Positions 1-7,427 of a DNA stretch of 24,855 nt are shown in pieces. The DNA lies in contig CBIFWW010000039.1 of assembly GCA_966186435.1 (NCBI GenBank), forward strand, positions 1-24,855. Reading direction: 5' to 3'. Made by a program: the position numbers and the translations under genes. How positions within the stretch are numbered: position 1 is the first letter of the stretch; each line of letters opens with the position of its first letter. This DNA comes from CBIFWW01 sp966186435 (lineage in GTDB: Bacteria > Pseudomonadota > Gammaproteobacteria > Enterobacterales > Enterobacteriaceae). The notes under the pieces are model-generated. The model did no database searches and was not told where the DNA came from. It worked only from the letters and a program-made list of their open reading frames with translations.

Positions 1-23
1 TTTGGTGATTTTTACATTTTGCT

Positions 24-58
24 CCCTTAAAGCACAGGGTGGTGCTTTAGGGTTTTTT
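24..58 (+). terminator. Rho-independent terminator
   Basis: The arm TAAAGCAC (28-35) pairs with GTGCTTTA (42-49) across a 6-base loop. The stem extends with CCC (24-26) against GGG (50-52), and six T follow at 53-58. The T-run is only on the plus-strand side, so it ends a rightward transcript from left of the window. Confidence 0.8.
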
Positions 59-143
59 ACCCTCGAACTAATGGATGGCAGGAAACGCCAGCAATTATGA
101 AAGGGACTTGAAGTGAAGCGATATGACAACGGTCGAAACTCTG

Positions 144-175
144 CCCTGCACTCCACAAAGTGCGGGGATTTTTTT
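144..175 (+). terminator. Rho-independent terminator
   Basis: CCC-t-GCACT (144-152) pairs with AGTGC-GGGG (159-167), followed by a run of seven T (169-175). It faces plus-strand transcripts. No coding sequence lies between it and the preceding terminator, so the transcript it ends would be short and non-coding or would be readthrough. Confidence 0.75.
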
Positions 176-240
176 GTTTCGCCCCGACCATCCAGGCCGA
201 GATAAAATTTCACCCAATTATTAACATTAAGAACATTCTC

Positions 241-269
241 TTAACATCACGAGATTAATCCAGTATGAT
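241..269 (+). promoter_or_regulatory. Sigma-70 promoter, plus strand
   Basis: TTAACA (241-246) and TATGAT (264-269) are separated by exactly 17 bases; each hexamer differs from consensus at one position. Transcription would begin near 276 and meet the terminator at 305-347 about 65-70 bases later. There is no ORF in between, so the likely product is a small RNA. Confidence 0.55.
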
Positions 270-275
270 TTGCTG

Positions 276-347
276 GCTTTGAGAAATGCCTTGTCTTATT
301 TATCGGCTGCCATCCTTTTACGGACCCCAATGTCAGCCTATTTTTTT
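276..347 (+). ncRNA. Candidate small RNA of about 70 nt
   Basis: This is inferred from a near-consensus promoter at 241-269 and a terminator-like hairpin at 305-347. The hairpin has GGCTG at 305-309 against CAGCC at 334-338, with an extra CAT/ATG pairing inside, followed by T-A-T7. The loop is long (about 16 bases), which weakens the call. The 3' end overlaps the last codons of Rz on the other strand, so the RNA would be convergent with, and slightly antisense to, the lysis transcript. No known sRNA family was recognised. Confidence 0.35.
305..347 (+). terminator. Probable terminator overlapping the Rz stop
   Basis: GGCTG-c-CAT (305-313) can pair with ATG-t-CAGCC (330-338), and a T-run follows at 341-347. 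The T-run exists only in the plus-strand sense. Stem strength is moderate because of one mismatch and the large loop. Confidence 0.5.
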
Positions 348-865
348 GAAACTGAATCATAAATTCTCTCGCAGGTCATTCCTTCAGCATAATTTTTGTC
401 AGCTTCCGCTGCATAGTCTCTCGCTGCTTTGTCAGATTCGCTAAGCAACTGGGTAAGCAGTATTGTGACCTCTCCCCTTGCCTGGCTTCCTGCGGTAATG
501 GCGGCCAGTCTGCCGGTTTCACTTCCTGCAAGTTGGTGTTGTAGCTCTTTAAGTTGTTGCTGCAACCTGTCACCAGAGCGCTGAGCATTATCAGCGTCAG
601 TCTTAGCACTGTTAATTTGTTGTTGGGCATCTGCTATTACCTGATTAACTGCCGATTTCCGACGTTGTTCTTCCTCTCGCTCTGTTGCTTCACGCTTTGC
701 AATAGCTTGAGTGTCGCTTAAATCCCTTGCGGCCCACCTGACCGACCACTGCTGATTTGAATCATTGTGACCACGCCACCAGCCCCCCATATACAATGAA
801 GCCGCCAGCATTAACGCCGCCAGCGGCTTCCAGTACCTCTTAACCAACATGATTAGGATTGTCAC
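338..865 (-). CDS. Rz: Rz-like i-spanin
   Basis: Inner-membrane subunit of the two-component spanin, the last step of lysis, which fuses inner and outer membranes after the peptidoglycan is cut. The 175-residue protein has an N-terminal transmembrane segment (about residues 13-32) followed by a long charged, Gln/Lys/Glu-rich coiled-coil region (about 40-135), the normal i-spanin layout. A second reading frame inside it encodes the lipoprotein partner Rz1. The GTG start overlaps the endolysin stop as GTGA; no good ribosome site is seen, so coupled translation is likely. An ATG five codons further in (850) is an alternative start. It is the last gene of the lysis cassette. Confidence 0.88.
   Translation of the reverse strand: MTILIMLVKRYWKPLAALMLAASLYMGGWWRGHNDSNQQWSVRWAARDLSDTQAIAKREATEREEEQRRKSAVNQVIADAQQQINSAKTDADNAQRSGDRLQQQLKELQHQLAGSETGRLAAITAGSQARGEVTILLTQLLSESDKAARDYAAEADKNYAEGMTCERIYDSVSKK
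376..630 (-). CDS. Rz1: Rz1-like outer-membrane lipoprotein spanin, nested in Rz
   Basis: 84-residue lipoprotein entirely embedded in Rz in another frame of the same strand, as in lambda. The N-terminus has a hydrophobic signal ending in a lipobox, LSALVTGC, with the lipidated Cys at position 23 followed by Ser-Asn. The mature part is short and contains a Pro-rich stretch (PADWPPLP), typical of o-spanins, which cross the periplasm to bind Rz. The mature protein is about 62 residues. The combination of nesting, lipobox and proline region makes this a real gene rather than a shadow frame. Confidence 0.87.
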   Translation of the reverse strand: MPNNKLTVLRLTLIMLSALVTGCSNNLKSYNTNLQEVKPADWPPLPQEARQGERSQYCLPSCLANLTKQRETMQRKLTKIMLKE

Positions 866-1473
866 AATAAAGCCGCTCTGGCGCGGAAGTAACGTACCCG
901 GCGATCCTCAATTCCGTTCTGACCACCGTTGATAATTTGGGTAACTTTATAAACATCACCGGAATAAAGCAGACATCCGCTATTGGTGTAGAACCACAGT
1001 GCCGAACGGACAGCATGATGGTCTTCTTCGAGGTAGTCAGGACATGAAACCAAATCAAGCTTCAAAGCATCACCACACTTCCGGTAATTATCTCGCCCGG
1101 TAATCTGAATTAAGCCACGGCCTCTATACTGCCACCCTTCATTGCTGGCTCGGTTGCCCAACCGATTACCATAGACCAGGTTCGCGATAGCCTGCTGGTT
1201 GGCGGCGCGGCTATTTACCCGCCCCAACATGTCTGCCTGGTATTTTGTGATGCGCTTGCCGAAGGTTGCTACTAACGCAGCAGGGGTATAGTTGAAGCTT
1301 TCCACCAGCAAAGAGAACCCTGCGCTTTCATGCCCTGCCTGAGCAATAAACATGGCCTGATCAGCCGGAGCAGTTACACCAAACTCCTTAAACGCAGCAT
1401 CAATATGCGAAAACCAACGCGCAGCTAATCCGGCGCTGACACCAGCCGCCTTTTGAAATTGTTCCTGATTCAT
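862..1473 (-). CDS. Phage endolysin, glycoside hydrolase family 19 (chitinase-like lysozyme)
   Basis: Soluble muralytic enzyme that cleaves peptidoglycan glycan strands once the holin opens the inner membrane. The 203 residues show the GH19 pattern: a helix with the probable catalytic Glu in AQAGHESAGF (around residue 49), the FNYTPAAL segment, then YRGRGLIQITGRDNY (about 116-130), the family's hallmark substrate-binding loop. No signal peptide is visible, so export depends on the holin rather than on Sec (not a SAR endolysin). Its ATG overlaps the stop of the preceding holin gene by one base (TAATG), and its stop overlaps the Rz start. Confidence 0.92.
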   Translation of the reverse strand: MNQEQFQKAAGVSAGLAARWFSHIDAAFKEFGVTAPADQAMFIAQAGHESAGFSLLVESFNYTPAALVATFGKRITKYQADMLGRVNSRAANQQAIANLVYGNRLGNRASNEGWQYRGRGLIQITGRDNYRKCGDALKLDLVSCPDYLEEDHHAVRSALWFYTNSGCLLYSGDVYKVTQIINGGQNGIEDRRVRYFRARAALL

Positions 1474-1754
1474 TAGTGCCTCAGTAGATCAACGATGCGG
1501 GCGAGATTGCCCCGTACCGAGACAAGCGCACCCAGAATGATTAGATTTGCGGTTATGGTCATCCAGGAAGAGTGCGGGTAAATTCCGCAAAGGTAAGCCA
1601 ACGGAACCGCGCTATAAACCACCGTGAACAGCCAGGCAAGAAGAGATACTGCCCAGCGATGCCGAGAGGACTTTCTCCTGTACAGCATCAATGACAGCAC
1701 CACCCCAACACATACCAGCGCATTAACAGTTGATGTCGGATCATTAAGAACCAT
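1473..1754 (-). CDS. Phage holin, three-TM type
   Basis: 93-residue membrane protein with three hydrophobic segments (about residues 8-24, 34-56 and 63-80) and a positively charged RRKSSRHR cluster between the first two. Sequence style resembles the enterobacterial 3-TM holin family (PF05449-like). It lies directly upstream of the endolysin with TAATG coupling, the classic holin-endolysin order. Its start overlaps the end of the preceding membrane protein gene by 11 bases. Which of the two adjacent membrane proteins is the true holin, and whether the other modulates it, cannot be told from sequence. Confidence 0.75.
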   Translation of the reverse strand: MVLNDPTSTVNALVCVGVVLSLMLYRRKSSRHRWAVSLLAWLFTVVYSAVPLAYLCGIYPHSSWMTITANLIILGALVSVRGNLARIVDLLRH

Positions 1755-2127
1755 TCGAACCTCCCCGGCGCGTCACCATTGCGATGAGTGAGCCAAGGTC
1801 TTGGTTATTCAGGAACGTTAATACCTTCACCGCTAATGCTGAAACAATGACGGCACCAAGCGCATCAAGCGGTTTATCGTTGTACCCTGTTAAAGATGCA
1901 AGCTTGGCTCCGACAAGCCCCGAACAAACCACTCCGGCAATATACGAAACGACGAAATATCCCAACCGGCGTGGCACGGTTAAATCTGAAGCTGATGCTA
2001 TGTAGAAAACGGCACCGGCAAATGCTCCAAACACGACGCCAAATTCTGTGCCAGTTAAAAGCCCATAAATGCTAGCTCCGGCCAGTGCAATACCAGCCGC
2101 TGTCGTGCTGGTTATTGGTTCGGACAT
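1744..2127 (-). CDS. Phage holin-like membrane protein
   Basis: 127 residues, with three to four hydrophobic segments (about 10-25, 30-47, 56-74 and 86-104) and a basic C-terminal tail. It resembles the putative phage holins found first in enterobacterial lysis cassettes. It opens the lysis cassette and has a strong ribosome site (GAGGGGG, about 4 bases before the ATG). It overlaps the next holin-like gene, suggesting paired production; in other phages such pairs act as holin and accessory or antiholin. Function is inferred from membrane topology and position. Confidence 0.65.
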   Translation of the reverse strand: MSEPITSTTAAGIALAGASIYGLLTGTEFGVVFGAFAGAVFYIASASDLTVPRRLGYFVVSYIAGVVCSGLVGAKLASLTGYNDKPLDALGAVIVSALAVKVLTFLNNQDLGSLIAMVTRRGGSNGS

Positions 2128-2239
2128 TCGTCCCCCTCGTTGCTGTGAGTCCTCTCAGAATGAGGGGAATAGAGATCAGGCCGCAGGCTCAATCGCACAC
2201 GGAGTATCTGAAGGTTGTTAGCCTGGGCCTGAAATAAGA

Positions 2240-2258
2240 AGACCCACAGAAGTGGGCC
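2240..2258 (-). terminator. Possible weak terminator after the DNA methyltransferase
   Basis: In the minus-strand sense CCCAC pairs with GTGGG around a 4-base loop (2243-2256), followed by an interrupted TCTTCTTATTT tail. It abuts the methyltransferase stop codon. The poor T-run and the need for late transcription to reach the lysis genes make it weak or antiterminated. Confidence 0.3.
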
Positions 2259-3310
2259 TAAGTAATTTTGATGTCGTTTATTTCTTGAAGAGTTTGAGTG
2301 AAGCGATCAGTTTCCAGTTCCACCCCAAGTACACTACGGTTTAATTTCAATGCGGCCTTAATGGTTGAACCTGACCCCATGAAGAAATCAGCAACTACAT
2401 CTCCAGGGCGGCTACTCGCCTCGATCATTTGCTCCAGCATTTCAGCGGGCTTTTCACAAGGGTGCTTACCGGGATAGAACTGAACGGGCTTATGAGTCCA
2501 AACGTCTGTATAGGGGACCGTGGCGCTCACTTCAAAATACCGCCGAAGGCTTTTATATTCAGTTAGTAGCTCAAGATATTTACGGCTTAGCCCTTCATAA
2601 GTTTCCACCAACATATTGTGGGGCTGGGCCAACTCCGCGTCTTGCTGCTTATTGGTGGCGATTTCAGCAAAAAGGGACTGCAATTTGCCGTAATCCACTT
2701 CGTTCGGTAACTGCCATTGGCTCAGCCCGAACCAGTGTGATGCCATATTCTTTTTGCCCGTTGCCGCCGCTATCTGCTTAGTTGTAACACCCAGTGCAGC
2801 TCTGGCATCACGGAAGTAACTGATAAGGGGTTGCATCACCTGTTGTTTCAGGGCATCGCTACGGGCTTCATAACCATCGCTTTTTGGCTTGTATGGGCCT
2901 TGATAATGATCAGCAAAAATTATCCGTTCTGTTGCAGGGAAATAAGACCGCAAGTCTTCTTTTCTGCATCCGTTCCACCTACCGCTGGGTTTTGCCCAAA
3001 TGATATGGTTAAGGACGTTGAAACGATTACGAACCAGAATTTCGGTGTCAGCAGCCAGTCTATGACCGCAAAACAGGTACAGGCCACCAGCCGGTTTTAG
3101 CACCCGCCAGAACTGCTCAAGGCAACTATCAAGCCATCGCAGATAATCTTCATCCCCTGTCCATTGCCGATCCCAACCGTTAGGCTTAACTTTGAAGTAA
3201 GGGGGATCGGTAATGATTAAATCGACACTATCAGAAGGCAGCTCTTTTAAAACATCCAGACAATCAGCGTTGAATAAATCACCACTGGTTATTTTTACAG
3301 TATTTTTCAT
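2258..3310 (-). CDS. Phage DNA methyltransferase, beta-class (DPPY motif)
   Basis: 350-residue S-adenosylmethionine-dependent DNA methyltransferase modifying exocyclic amino groups of adenine or cytosine. Catalytic motif IV is DPPY at residues 35-38. The SAM-binding motif I, FMGSGST, is near the C-terminus (310-316), so the order catalytic-then-SAM identifies the beta class. The long insert between (about 110-265) should hold the target recognition region. No restriction enzyme is adjacent, so it is an orphan enzyme, probably for protection or regulation. Start: ATG preceded immediately by in-frame TAA-TCC, so no upstream extension is possible, although the ribosome site is weak. It lies in the late region between the Q terminator and lysis. 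Confidence 0.88.
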   Translation of the reverse strand: MKNTVKITSGDLFNADCLDVLKELPSDSVDLIITDPPYFKVKPNGWDRQWTGDEDYLRWLDSCLEQFWRVLKPAGGLYLFCGHRLAADTEILVRNRFNVLNHIIWAKPSGRWNGCRKEDLRSYFPATERIIFADHYQGPYKPKSDGYEARSDALKQQVMQPLISYFRDARAALGVTTKQIAAATGKKNMASHWFGLSQWQLPNEVDYGKLQSLFAEIATNKQQDAELAQPHNMLVETYEGLSRKYLELLTEYKSLRRYFEVSATVPYTDVWTHKPVQFYPGKHPCEKPAEMLEQMIEASSRPGDVVADFFMGSGSTIKAALKLNRSVLGVELETDRFTQTLQEINDIKIT

Positions 3311-3457
3311 GGATTAGTCAGCAAGTCTTTGATAGGCTCACTATGCTTTTGCGCAAAGCGTGTGGGCCTTGGTTTGCTTGTGACCTTGAACATGAGCAAA
3401 TGGCTGGCCGGGTGCTACAACACCCACCAGCCGCCCATTTTCACAATAACAGCCCCA

Positions 3458-3649
3458 TCATTGAGGCAGCGTGTAACCCCCAAGGTTTTCATGCGCCAAC
3501 CCCACCATTTCTAACTGAGTTAAAATAAGCAAGCTGCATTCGTAGCTGAGGTGCGTATTTTGGGCTATTTCCCCCACTGTGGCAGGTGCCTTGCTTAATT
3601 CCCTATAAATGGCTTTTGCCGCTTCTGTCATGTGTATTTTGCTATTCAT
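3458..3649 (-). CDS. Small winged-helix protein
   Basis: 63 residues with a winged-helix look: helix EAAKAIYRELSK, then TVGEIAQNTHLSYECSLLILTQLEMVGL, typical of a MarR/DprA-C-like helix-turn-helix, ending in a beta wing (HENLGGYTLPQ). No extra domain is present. It is the first gene after the Q-region terminator and precedes the DNA methyltransferase. An AAAGGG-type ribosome site lies about 9 bases before the ATG. DNA binding is inferred from fold; targets are unknown. Confidence 0.65.
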   Translation of the reverse strand: MNSKIHMTEAAKAIYRELSKAPATVGEIAQNTHLSYECSLLILTQLEMVGLAHENLGGYTLPQ

Positions 3650-3764
3650 AATTTACGCCCTTTCATTGGATGCATTAGAGATAGCTCTGGTCGAAACGGC
3701 AAGCAAGATGAAAATATTGCATTCGGTTTAACAGCGCATATATCGCCCTGAAAGTTGGACAAAC

Positions 3765-3789
3765 AAAAAACCCCGCCGAAGCGAGGTTT
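3765..3789 (-). terminator. Terminator just downstream of Q (probable late tR'-like site)
   Basis: On the minus strand AAACCTCGC pairs with GCGGGGTTT around a TTCG tetraloop, followed by six T. It lies about 75 bases past the Q stop codon and before the late genes. In lambdoid phages this is the place of the late promoter and the terminator that Q overrides. The region 3650-3863 contains no gene; I could not fix a convincing late promoter in it. Confidence 0.8.
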
Positions 3790-3863
3790 AATAATTTGAT
3801 TAAGTTCGTGTCTAAGTGACCACTCTTAACACAGTACAACCTTAAATTCGTTACGAATAGTCT

Positions 3864-4265
3864 TCATGCCACTTTTTTTATCACTTTCTTTTGCAACCAT
3901 TCATCCAATTCAAGTCTGGCACCAGTCATGGCAATGCAGGCATCTACGAACGTTTCAGCAATCATCAGCTTATTGCGCACTTGCCCTTCCGACCATTTCA
4001 ACTTACGAGCTATTGCTGATTTAGATACCTTGTAGCGGTAGTGAGCCATAATCAAATCATACTCTTCTTCACGCTTAACTTTTTTTAGCATTCCTACTGC
4101 GGCATCAACAATTAATCCATCACCATCGGTACAAAGGTCAAATGATTTTCCAGTAGGCGGCAAGAGTCCTTTAAAGCCTGCACCTATAAATGGCCAGCCA
4201 ACACTGTCACCTTCTGCATTTGCCCAAGATCCCCAACGGTCTAATACCAACTGAATATCACGCAT
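3864..4265 (-). CDS. Phage antitermination protein Q-like
   Basis: 133 residues beginning MRDIQLVLDRWGSWA and containing AGFKGLLPPTGKS, the recognisable start of the Phage_antitermQ family (PF06530). A helix-turn-helix follows in KSAIARKLKWSEGQVRNKL (about residues 88-106). In this family the protein loads on RNA polymerase at the late promoter and allows reading through terminators into the lysis and structural genes. It closes the early operon, directly after the DUF968 gene (one base between stop and start), and precedes a strong terminator in the same direction, both as expected for Q. Confidence 0.85.
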   Translation of the reverse strand: MRDIQLVLDRWGSWANAEGDSVGWPFIGAGFKGLLPPTGKSFDLCTDGDGLIVDAAVGMLKKVKREEEYDLIMAHYRYKVSKSAIARKLKWSEGQVRNKLMIAETFVDACIAMTGARLELDEWLQKKVIKKVA

Positions 4266-4266
4266 C

Positions 4267-5334
4267 TTATTTCTCCATTACGCCTTTAGTTATTACGCCA
4301 ATAGCCATCGCCCTATCCATAAAACGAAACAGCAACTCCAGTTGCGTCCCGTGCTTTTGCTCAAAGGCTTTAACGTTGGCGTGAAGTTCGTCATGACACG
4401 CTCTGCACAGCGGTATAACGAATAAATCATGTGCTTTTGTTCCCATGCCACCCTGGCCATAACCGATGATATGGTGCGGATCATCACCTGGGCGGCGGCA
4501 GCACTCGCAAGGCTGGGCCTTTACCCAACGGGTATAGTTAACATACTCCCAGCGACGGCGCTTTGGCCTTCGCATGAAAGACTCAGGGCTTTCAGGATCA
4601 ATCCCAATGGCTATTACTGGGTTTTGTTCCTCTAATTGCTCGAATGCTCCCACTACAACTCTTGCTGGTGGTGATGCTGCTAATTTTCCTTGCAAAACGC
4701 TTGAGGCGGTTACTGATGGCTGGATATCGCTTTCCTTGAGTGGGCCATTTCCTATGGATTCTACGGGCAAGCCTAAACCTTCACCTGCTGCGGATTCAGG
4801 TAAAAGGTTCAAAACTCCATGCTTAAATGCCCACCAGCAGACCTCATGAATATTAAGCTTATGGTGTTGCCCTAACCTGAGGTCGGCAATGATTCTGCTG
4901 ATAACAAATTTCACGGCATTTTTATCAGCTATCGCCTTTTGAGTCTCATCTTCATGCCCGCGCAGTTTATTGTCACACCCGTAGCACAGACGTAATGCCC
5001 CGGCTCCACGGCGAAGCGTTGTGAACTCATGATAGTGATAATCGGAGTGCGGCCACTGACAACCTTCTGCTACGAGTAGATTTTGCTCTAGTGTTTGTAT
5101 TCCACCAGCCGCTTTAACAACTTCTGGAGTTGTCAGGTAAGAACGAACCCCTGCATTTTCTGCCAGGGGTTGTTCTGGTGTGGGAATCAGGCCGCTTTTA
5201 GAGTGAGTCAATGTACTGGGCGCAGTTTCAACAATGACTTTCCCCGCCCGGAATAATGGCATCACATCAGCACCAGGACGGAATAACACCACACCCAGGC
5301 GCGGGGCAATTTCAGGTGTTAACAGTGCTCTCAT
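4267..5334 (-). CDS. DUF968-type phage protein with HNH-like zinc motif
   Basis: 355 residues. The C-terminal third carries a zinc/HNH-like pattern: CECC, then DDPHHIIGYGQGG, then CRACHDELH, ending with a helical segment (about residues 272-335). This matches the DUF968 phage family (PF06147). The N-terminal half contains a further WPHSDYHYHEF and CYGC pair. Biochemical role is not established; an HNH nuclease or junction-processing role next to rusA is plausible but inferred. ATGA overlap with the upstream Rha-KilAC gene indicates translational coupling. Confidence 0.7.
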   Translation of the reverse strand: MRALLTPEIAPRLGVVLFRPGADVMPLFRAGKVIVETAPSTLTHSKSGLIPTPEQPLAENAGVRSYLTTPEVVKAAGGIQTLEQNLLVAEGCQWPHSDYHYHEFTTLRRGAGALRLCYGCDNKLRGHEDETQKAIADKNAVKFVISRIIADLRLGQHHKLNIHEVCWWAFKHGVLNLLPESAAGEGLGLPVESIGNGPLKESDIQPSVTASSVLQGKLAASPPARVVVGAFEQLEEQNPVIAIGIDPESPESFMRRPKRRRWEYVNYTRWVKAQPCECCRRPGDDPHHIIGYGQGGMGTKAHDLFVIPLCRACHDELHANVKAFEQKHGTQLELLFRFMDRAMAIGVITKGVMEK

Positions 5335-6050
5335 TCTAGTTCTTTCCCTGCAAGATACTCAGTCCACAGCCCACCGATCCAACGAACGCCTTTGGCTGTG
5401 AAATGCGACTGACTAAATGCGTAATTAGAGGCTATGGTTGTGCCAGTCTTTACGTGGAATCGCCCAGCTTCAATATGCTGATGGTGTGGCGTCAAGGTGC
5501 CGTTTAACCGGTACATGATCTGGTTTTCAATCAGGAATAAGCGGAATTCAGGCTCCTTAGCATTTAGAAGCTTTGCTACTTGCCGGAACGTCATTGAGCC
5601 ACTTGCAGTAACGTAGCGATCGACAAACTCAGCTTTAGGAGCCGCAGAAGCTAACTGAATGGTCAGCATCTGTTTTTGTTCCTCCAAGTCAGCTGCCAGC
5701 CGTAGCGCTTCTGGTAGTGTTTGGGGAACGGATTTTTGTCCTTCCAGTTCCCTGAGCCGTTTAATCACTTTCATGCGCAATATTGCGCTGTAGCCAGTCA
5801 CCAGACACTCGGCGTGATCCCGGTCTAACATGTATTCGGTCTGCTGGCGGTTCAGACTGTCAAAATAGATGCGTCCAAAACTGGACACATCTTCGCAGAG
5901 GTCATTCAGCATGTTTTCAATATCTCGTTTAACATGCTGATGCTGTTTATCAGTCAGAACAGCTATTTCCCGGCTGGACATTGTTACAGTCTGACCTGCT
6001 AATATTGAATGATGTTTAGAACAAACTGTCGTCACGGTTAAATTATTCAT
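5331..6050 (-). CDS. Rha-family regulator fused to KilAC antirepressor domain
   Basis: The N-terminal half (about residues 15-110) is a Rha domain (PF09669-like), with TMSSREIAVLTDKQHQHV and the YMLDRDHAECLVTGYSA segment. The C-terminal half (about 130-239) is a KilAC-type domain (PF03374-like) with the conserved run around FRQVAKLLN. Such proteins are DNA-binding antirepressors or regulators of lytic development. Start chosen at 6050 because GGAGAAGG lies just upstream; an ATG at 6062 lacks a ribosome site. It is one of two Rha-domain proteins in this operon, the other being fused to an Ash-like segment. Confidence 0.82.
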   Translation of the reverse strand: MNNLTVTTVCSKHHSILAGQTVTMSSREIAVLTDKQHQHVKRDIENMLNDLCEDVSSFGRIYFDSLNRQQTEYMLDRDHAECLVTGYSAILRMKVIKRLRELEGQKSVPQTLPEALRLAADLEEQKQMLTIQLASAAPKAEFVDRYVTASGSMTFRQVAKLLNAKEPEFRLFLIENQIMYRLNGTLTPHHQHIEAGRFHVKTGTTIASNYAFSQSHFTAKGVRWIGGLWTEYLAGKELE

Positions 6051-6064
6051 ACCCTTCTCCATGC

Positions 6065-6448
6065 TTAAGCGGCTGCACCCGCTGTGTATTTGTTAATCGT
6101 GATTTCTACTCTTCCCTTAGGGACTGTTGGTCCCCATTCCACCAGCAACCTTTTTACCTGGCTATCGTCAACCCATACCCCTGCATGGGTTAAGGCATCG
6201 AATAGCGCCTTGTTGTAGTTATCTATATCCCTACGACGGGCATCGGGTGGGAATAAGGTGACCTCTACCGCTGCCTCTGCCGTGGATGGCTTTGGCAGGC
6301 GGCGCAGCTGCTCTACAATCGCAGCACAGGCTGCGCTTTGATACCTACGACCAGCCACGCTGACTAGGTGACGGCCTTTTAGTGGGCCACTGTTTGGTGC
6401 GCGCCAGTAGGTGTTAACACTGGGGGGAAATGGCAGGATTAATTTCAT
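6065..6448 (-). CDS. rusA: RusA-family Holliday junction resolvase
   Basis: 127 residues. It starts with the family signature LPFPPSVNTYWR and contains RRRDIDNYNKALFDAL with Asp74 and Asp76, then WVDDSQV with Asp94/95. These match the acidic residues that bind metal in E. coli RusA (D70, D72, D91). Dimeric enzyme that cuts four-way junctions formed during phage recombination and replication. ATGA overlap with the LexA-like gene upstream. Length is normal for the family and no key residue is missing. Confidence 0.93.
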   Translation of the reverse strand: MKLILPFPPSVNTYWRAPNSGPLKGRHLVSVAGRRYQSAACAAIVEQLRRLPKPSTAEAAVEVTLFPPDARRRDIDNYNKALFDALTHAGVWVDDSQVKRLLVEWGPTVPKGRVEITINKYTAGAAA

Positions 6449-6765
6449 GGCAGCACCTCACAACGCTCCAAGAATGCAATGGCGTGTTCTCGGGCATATT
6501 CATCACCGTCCACCAGCGAACGTAGAAGCGATATAGCCTCCTCTCCACGGCTCTGGATGTTTATGGTGATCCCCCTTGAAACGCCCGGGGCGATCGTGAT
6601 TACACCTTTCCTCTGCAAAGCCTTCATCTGAACGGCTGCGGCATTGGGCGAACTGCACCCCATCAGGCTGGCAAGCTCAAAAGCCGTAGGTGGGAAGCCT
6701 TTCTCACGTCTGAAGTTGATAATGATGTCCAGCACCTCTTGCGGCCGGTTCGTTAAATCCTTCAC
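6445..6765 (-). CDS. LexA-type DNA-binding domain protein without peptidase
   Basis: 106 residues. The N-terminal 65 resemble the LexA winged helix: RPQEVLDIIINFRREKGFPPTAFELASLMG, then a recognition helix around SSPNAAAVQMKALQRKGVI. The S24 peptidase domain and cleavage site are absent; the tail is a short helical segment. It may bind operators constitutively, but its targets are unknown. GTG start overlapping the methylase stop (GTGA), with a strong GGAGGGAAGG ribosome site. Confidence 0.75.
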   Translation of the reverse strand: MKDLTNRPQEVLDIIINFRREKGFPPTAFELASLMGCSSPNAAAVQMKALQRKGVITIAPGVSRGITINIQSRGEEAISLLRSLVDGDEYAREHAIAFLERCEVLP

Positions 6766-7427
6766 GCTGCCTTCCCTCCCATCTTGATTACTTCGAAGAC
6801 CGTTGCAGGTACTAATTCAACCGCTGGGTCTTCTGCTTCATTACCCCATGCATCCCAACCCGGCGCGGCAGTCCTACTGAACAACTCAATACGAGATACA
6901 TCACCGTAAAGCTCTTCAAGACGGCGACGGGCTTCTTCTGGCTTCTGACTGTGCGAACCGAGTGGGCTGTAAATTACCTGTTTAACCCCGGCGTTCTTAC
7001 GCTCAAGCCCTTTACCCTTTGTAGCTATCAGCAAATCTTCTGAATTGGCCCGGGTATGATTGCCACCGTTCATGCGGGTCTGAGCATTCAGCAGGGCAAG
7101 AAAATCGTAAAAGTCCTGAATCTCTCCCGCTTCAATGGCTACGTTGATGTGTGTCTCAGCCAGAGCATTCAATTTCACCCAGGTGAAACCTTTCATAGTG
7201 CGGACGGCAAAACCCCAGGCCTCAGCCAGTGCTATAGCCTCCTGGTTGTGGGTGCCTGTATACCACATGGCCAATACTGCGTTTTCAGCGGCTAGTTCCC
7301 AGACAGGTAGGCGCTTCATGTCTGTCAGGCTCATAGTGCCGTAATGATTTGAGGCAGCCCCGTTGCTGATGGTGTTGCCGTATGTCCAAGCGGGATCGGC
7401 ATAAATCAGTGAATAGTTTGCTGTCAT
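6762..7427 (-). CDS. MT-A70-family adenine methyltransferase
   Basis: 221 residues of the MT-A70 family (PF05063-like), with the catalytic tetrapeptide DPAW at residues 11-14 following a short beta strand, then NHYGTMSLTDMKRLPV and WYTGTHNQEAI. Phage members methylate adenine N6 in DNA. It sits between the replication initiator and the LexA-like gene, with ATGA/GTGA overlaps on both sides. It is one of three methyltransferase genes in this prophage. The DPPW-type motif reads DPAW, a variant seen in phage members of the family. Confidence 0.83.
   Translation of the reverse strand: MTANYSLIYADPAWTYGNTISNGAASNHYGTMSLTDMKRLPVWELAAENAVLAMWYTGTHNQEAIALAEAWGFAVRTMKGFTWVKLNALAETHINVAIEAGEIQDFYDFLALLNAQTRMNGGNHTRANSEDLLIATKGKGLERKNAGVKQVIYSPLGSHSQKPEEARRRLEELYGDVSRIELFSRTAAPGWDAWGNEAEDPAVELVPATVFEVIKMGGKAA

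Larger units (their letters stand above)
1..337. other. Gene-poor left edge with three plus-strand terminators
   Basis: No convincing protein gene is visible in these 337 bases on either strand. The stretch lies downstream of the minus-strand lysis genes, where a lambdoid phage would go on to the terminase genes. It holds three hairpins followed by T-runs, all oriented for plus-strand transcripts (24-58, 144-175, 305-347), and one good plus-strand promoter (241-269). Successive terminators facing against the late operon suggest short plus-strand transcripts or the tail of a plus-strand gene to the left of the window. Confidence 0.6.

Noticed and set aside
3329..3528. Two overlapping plus-strand frames of 61 codons
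   Set aside because: No ribosome site or family; they overlap the end of the small winged-helix gene and an intergenic stretch.
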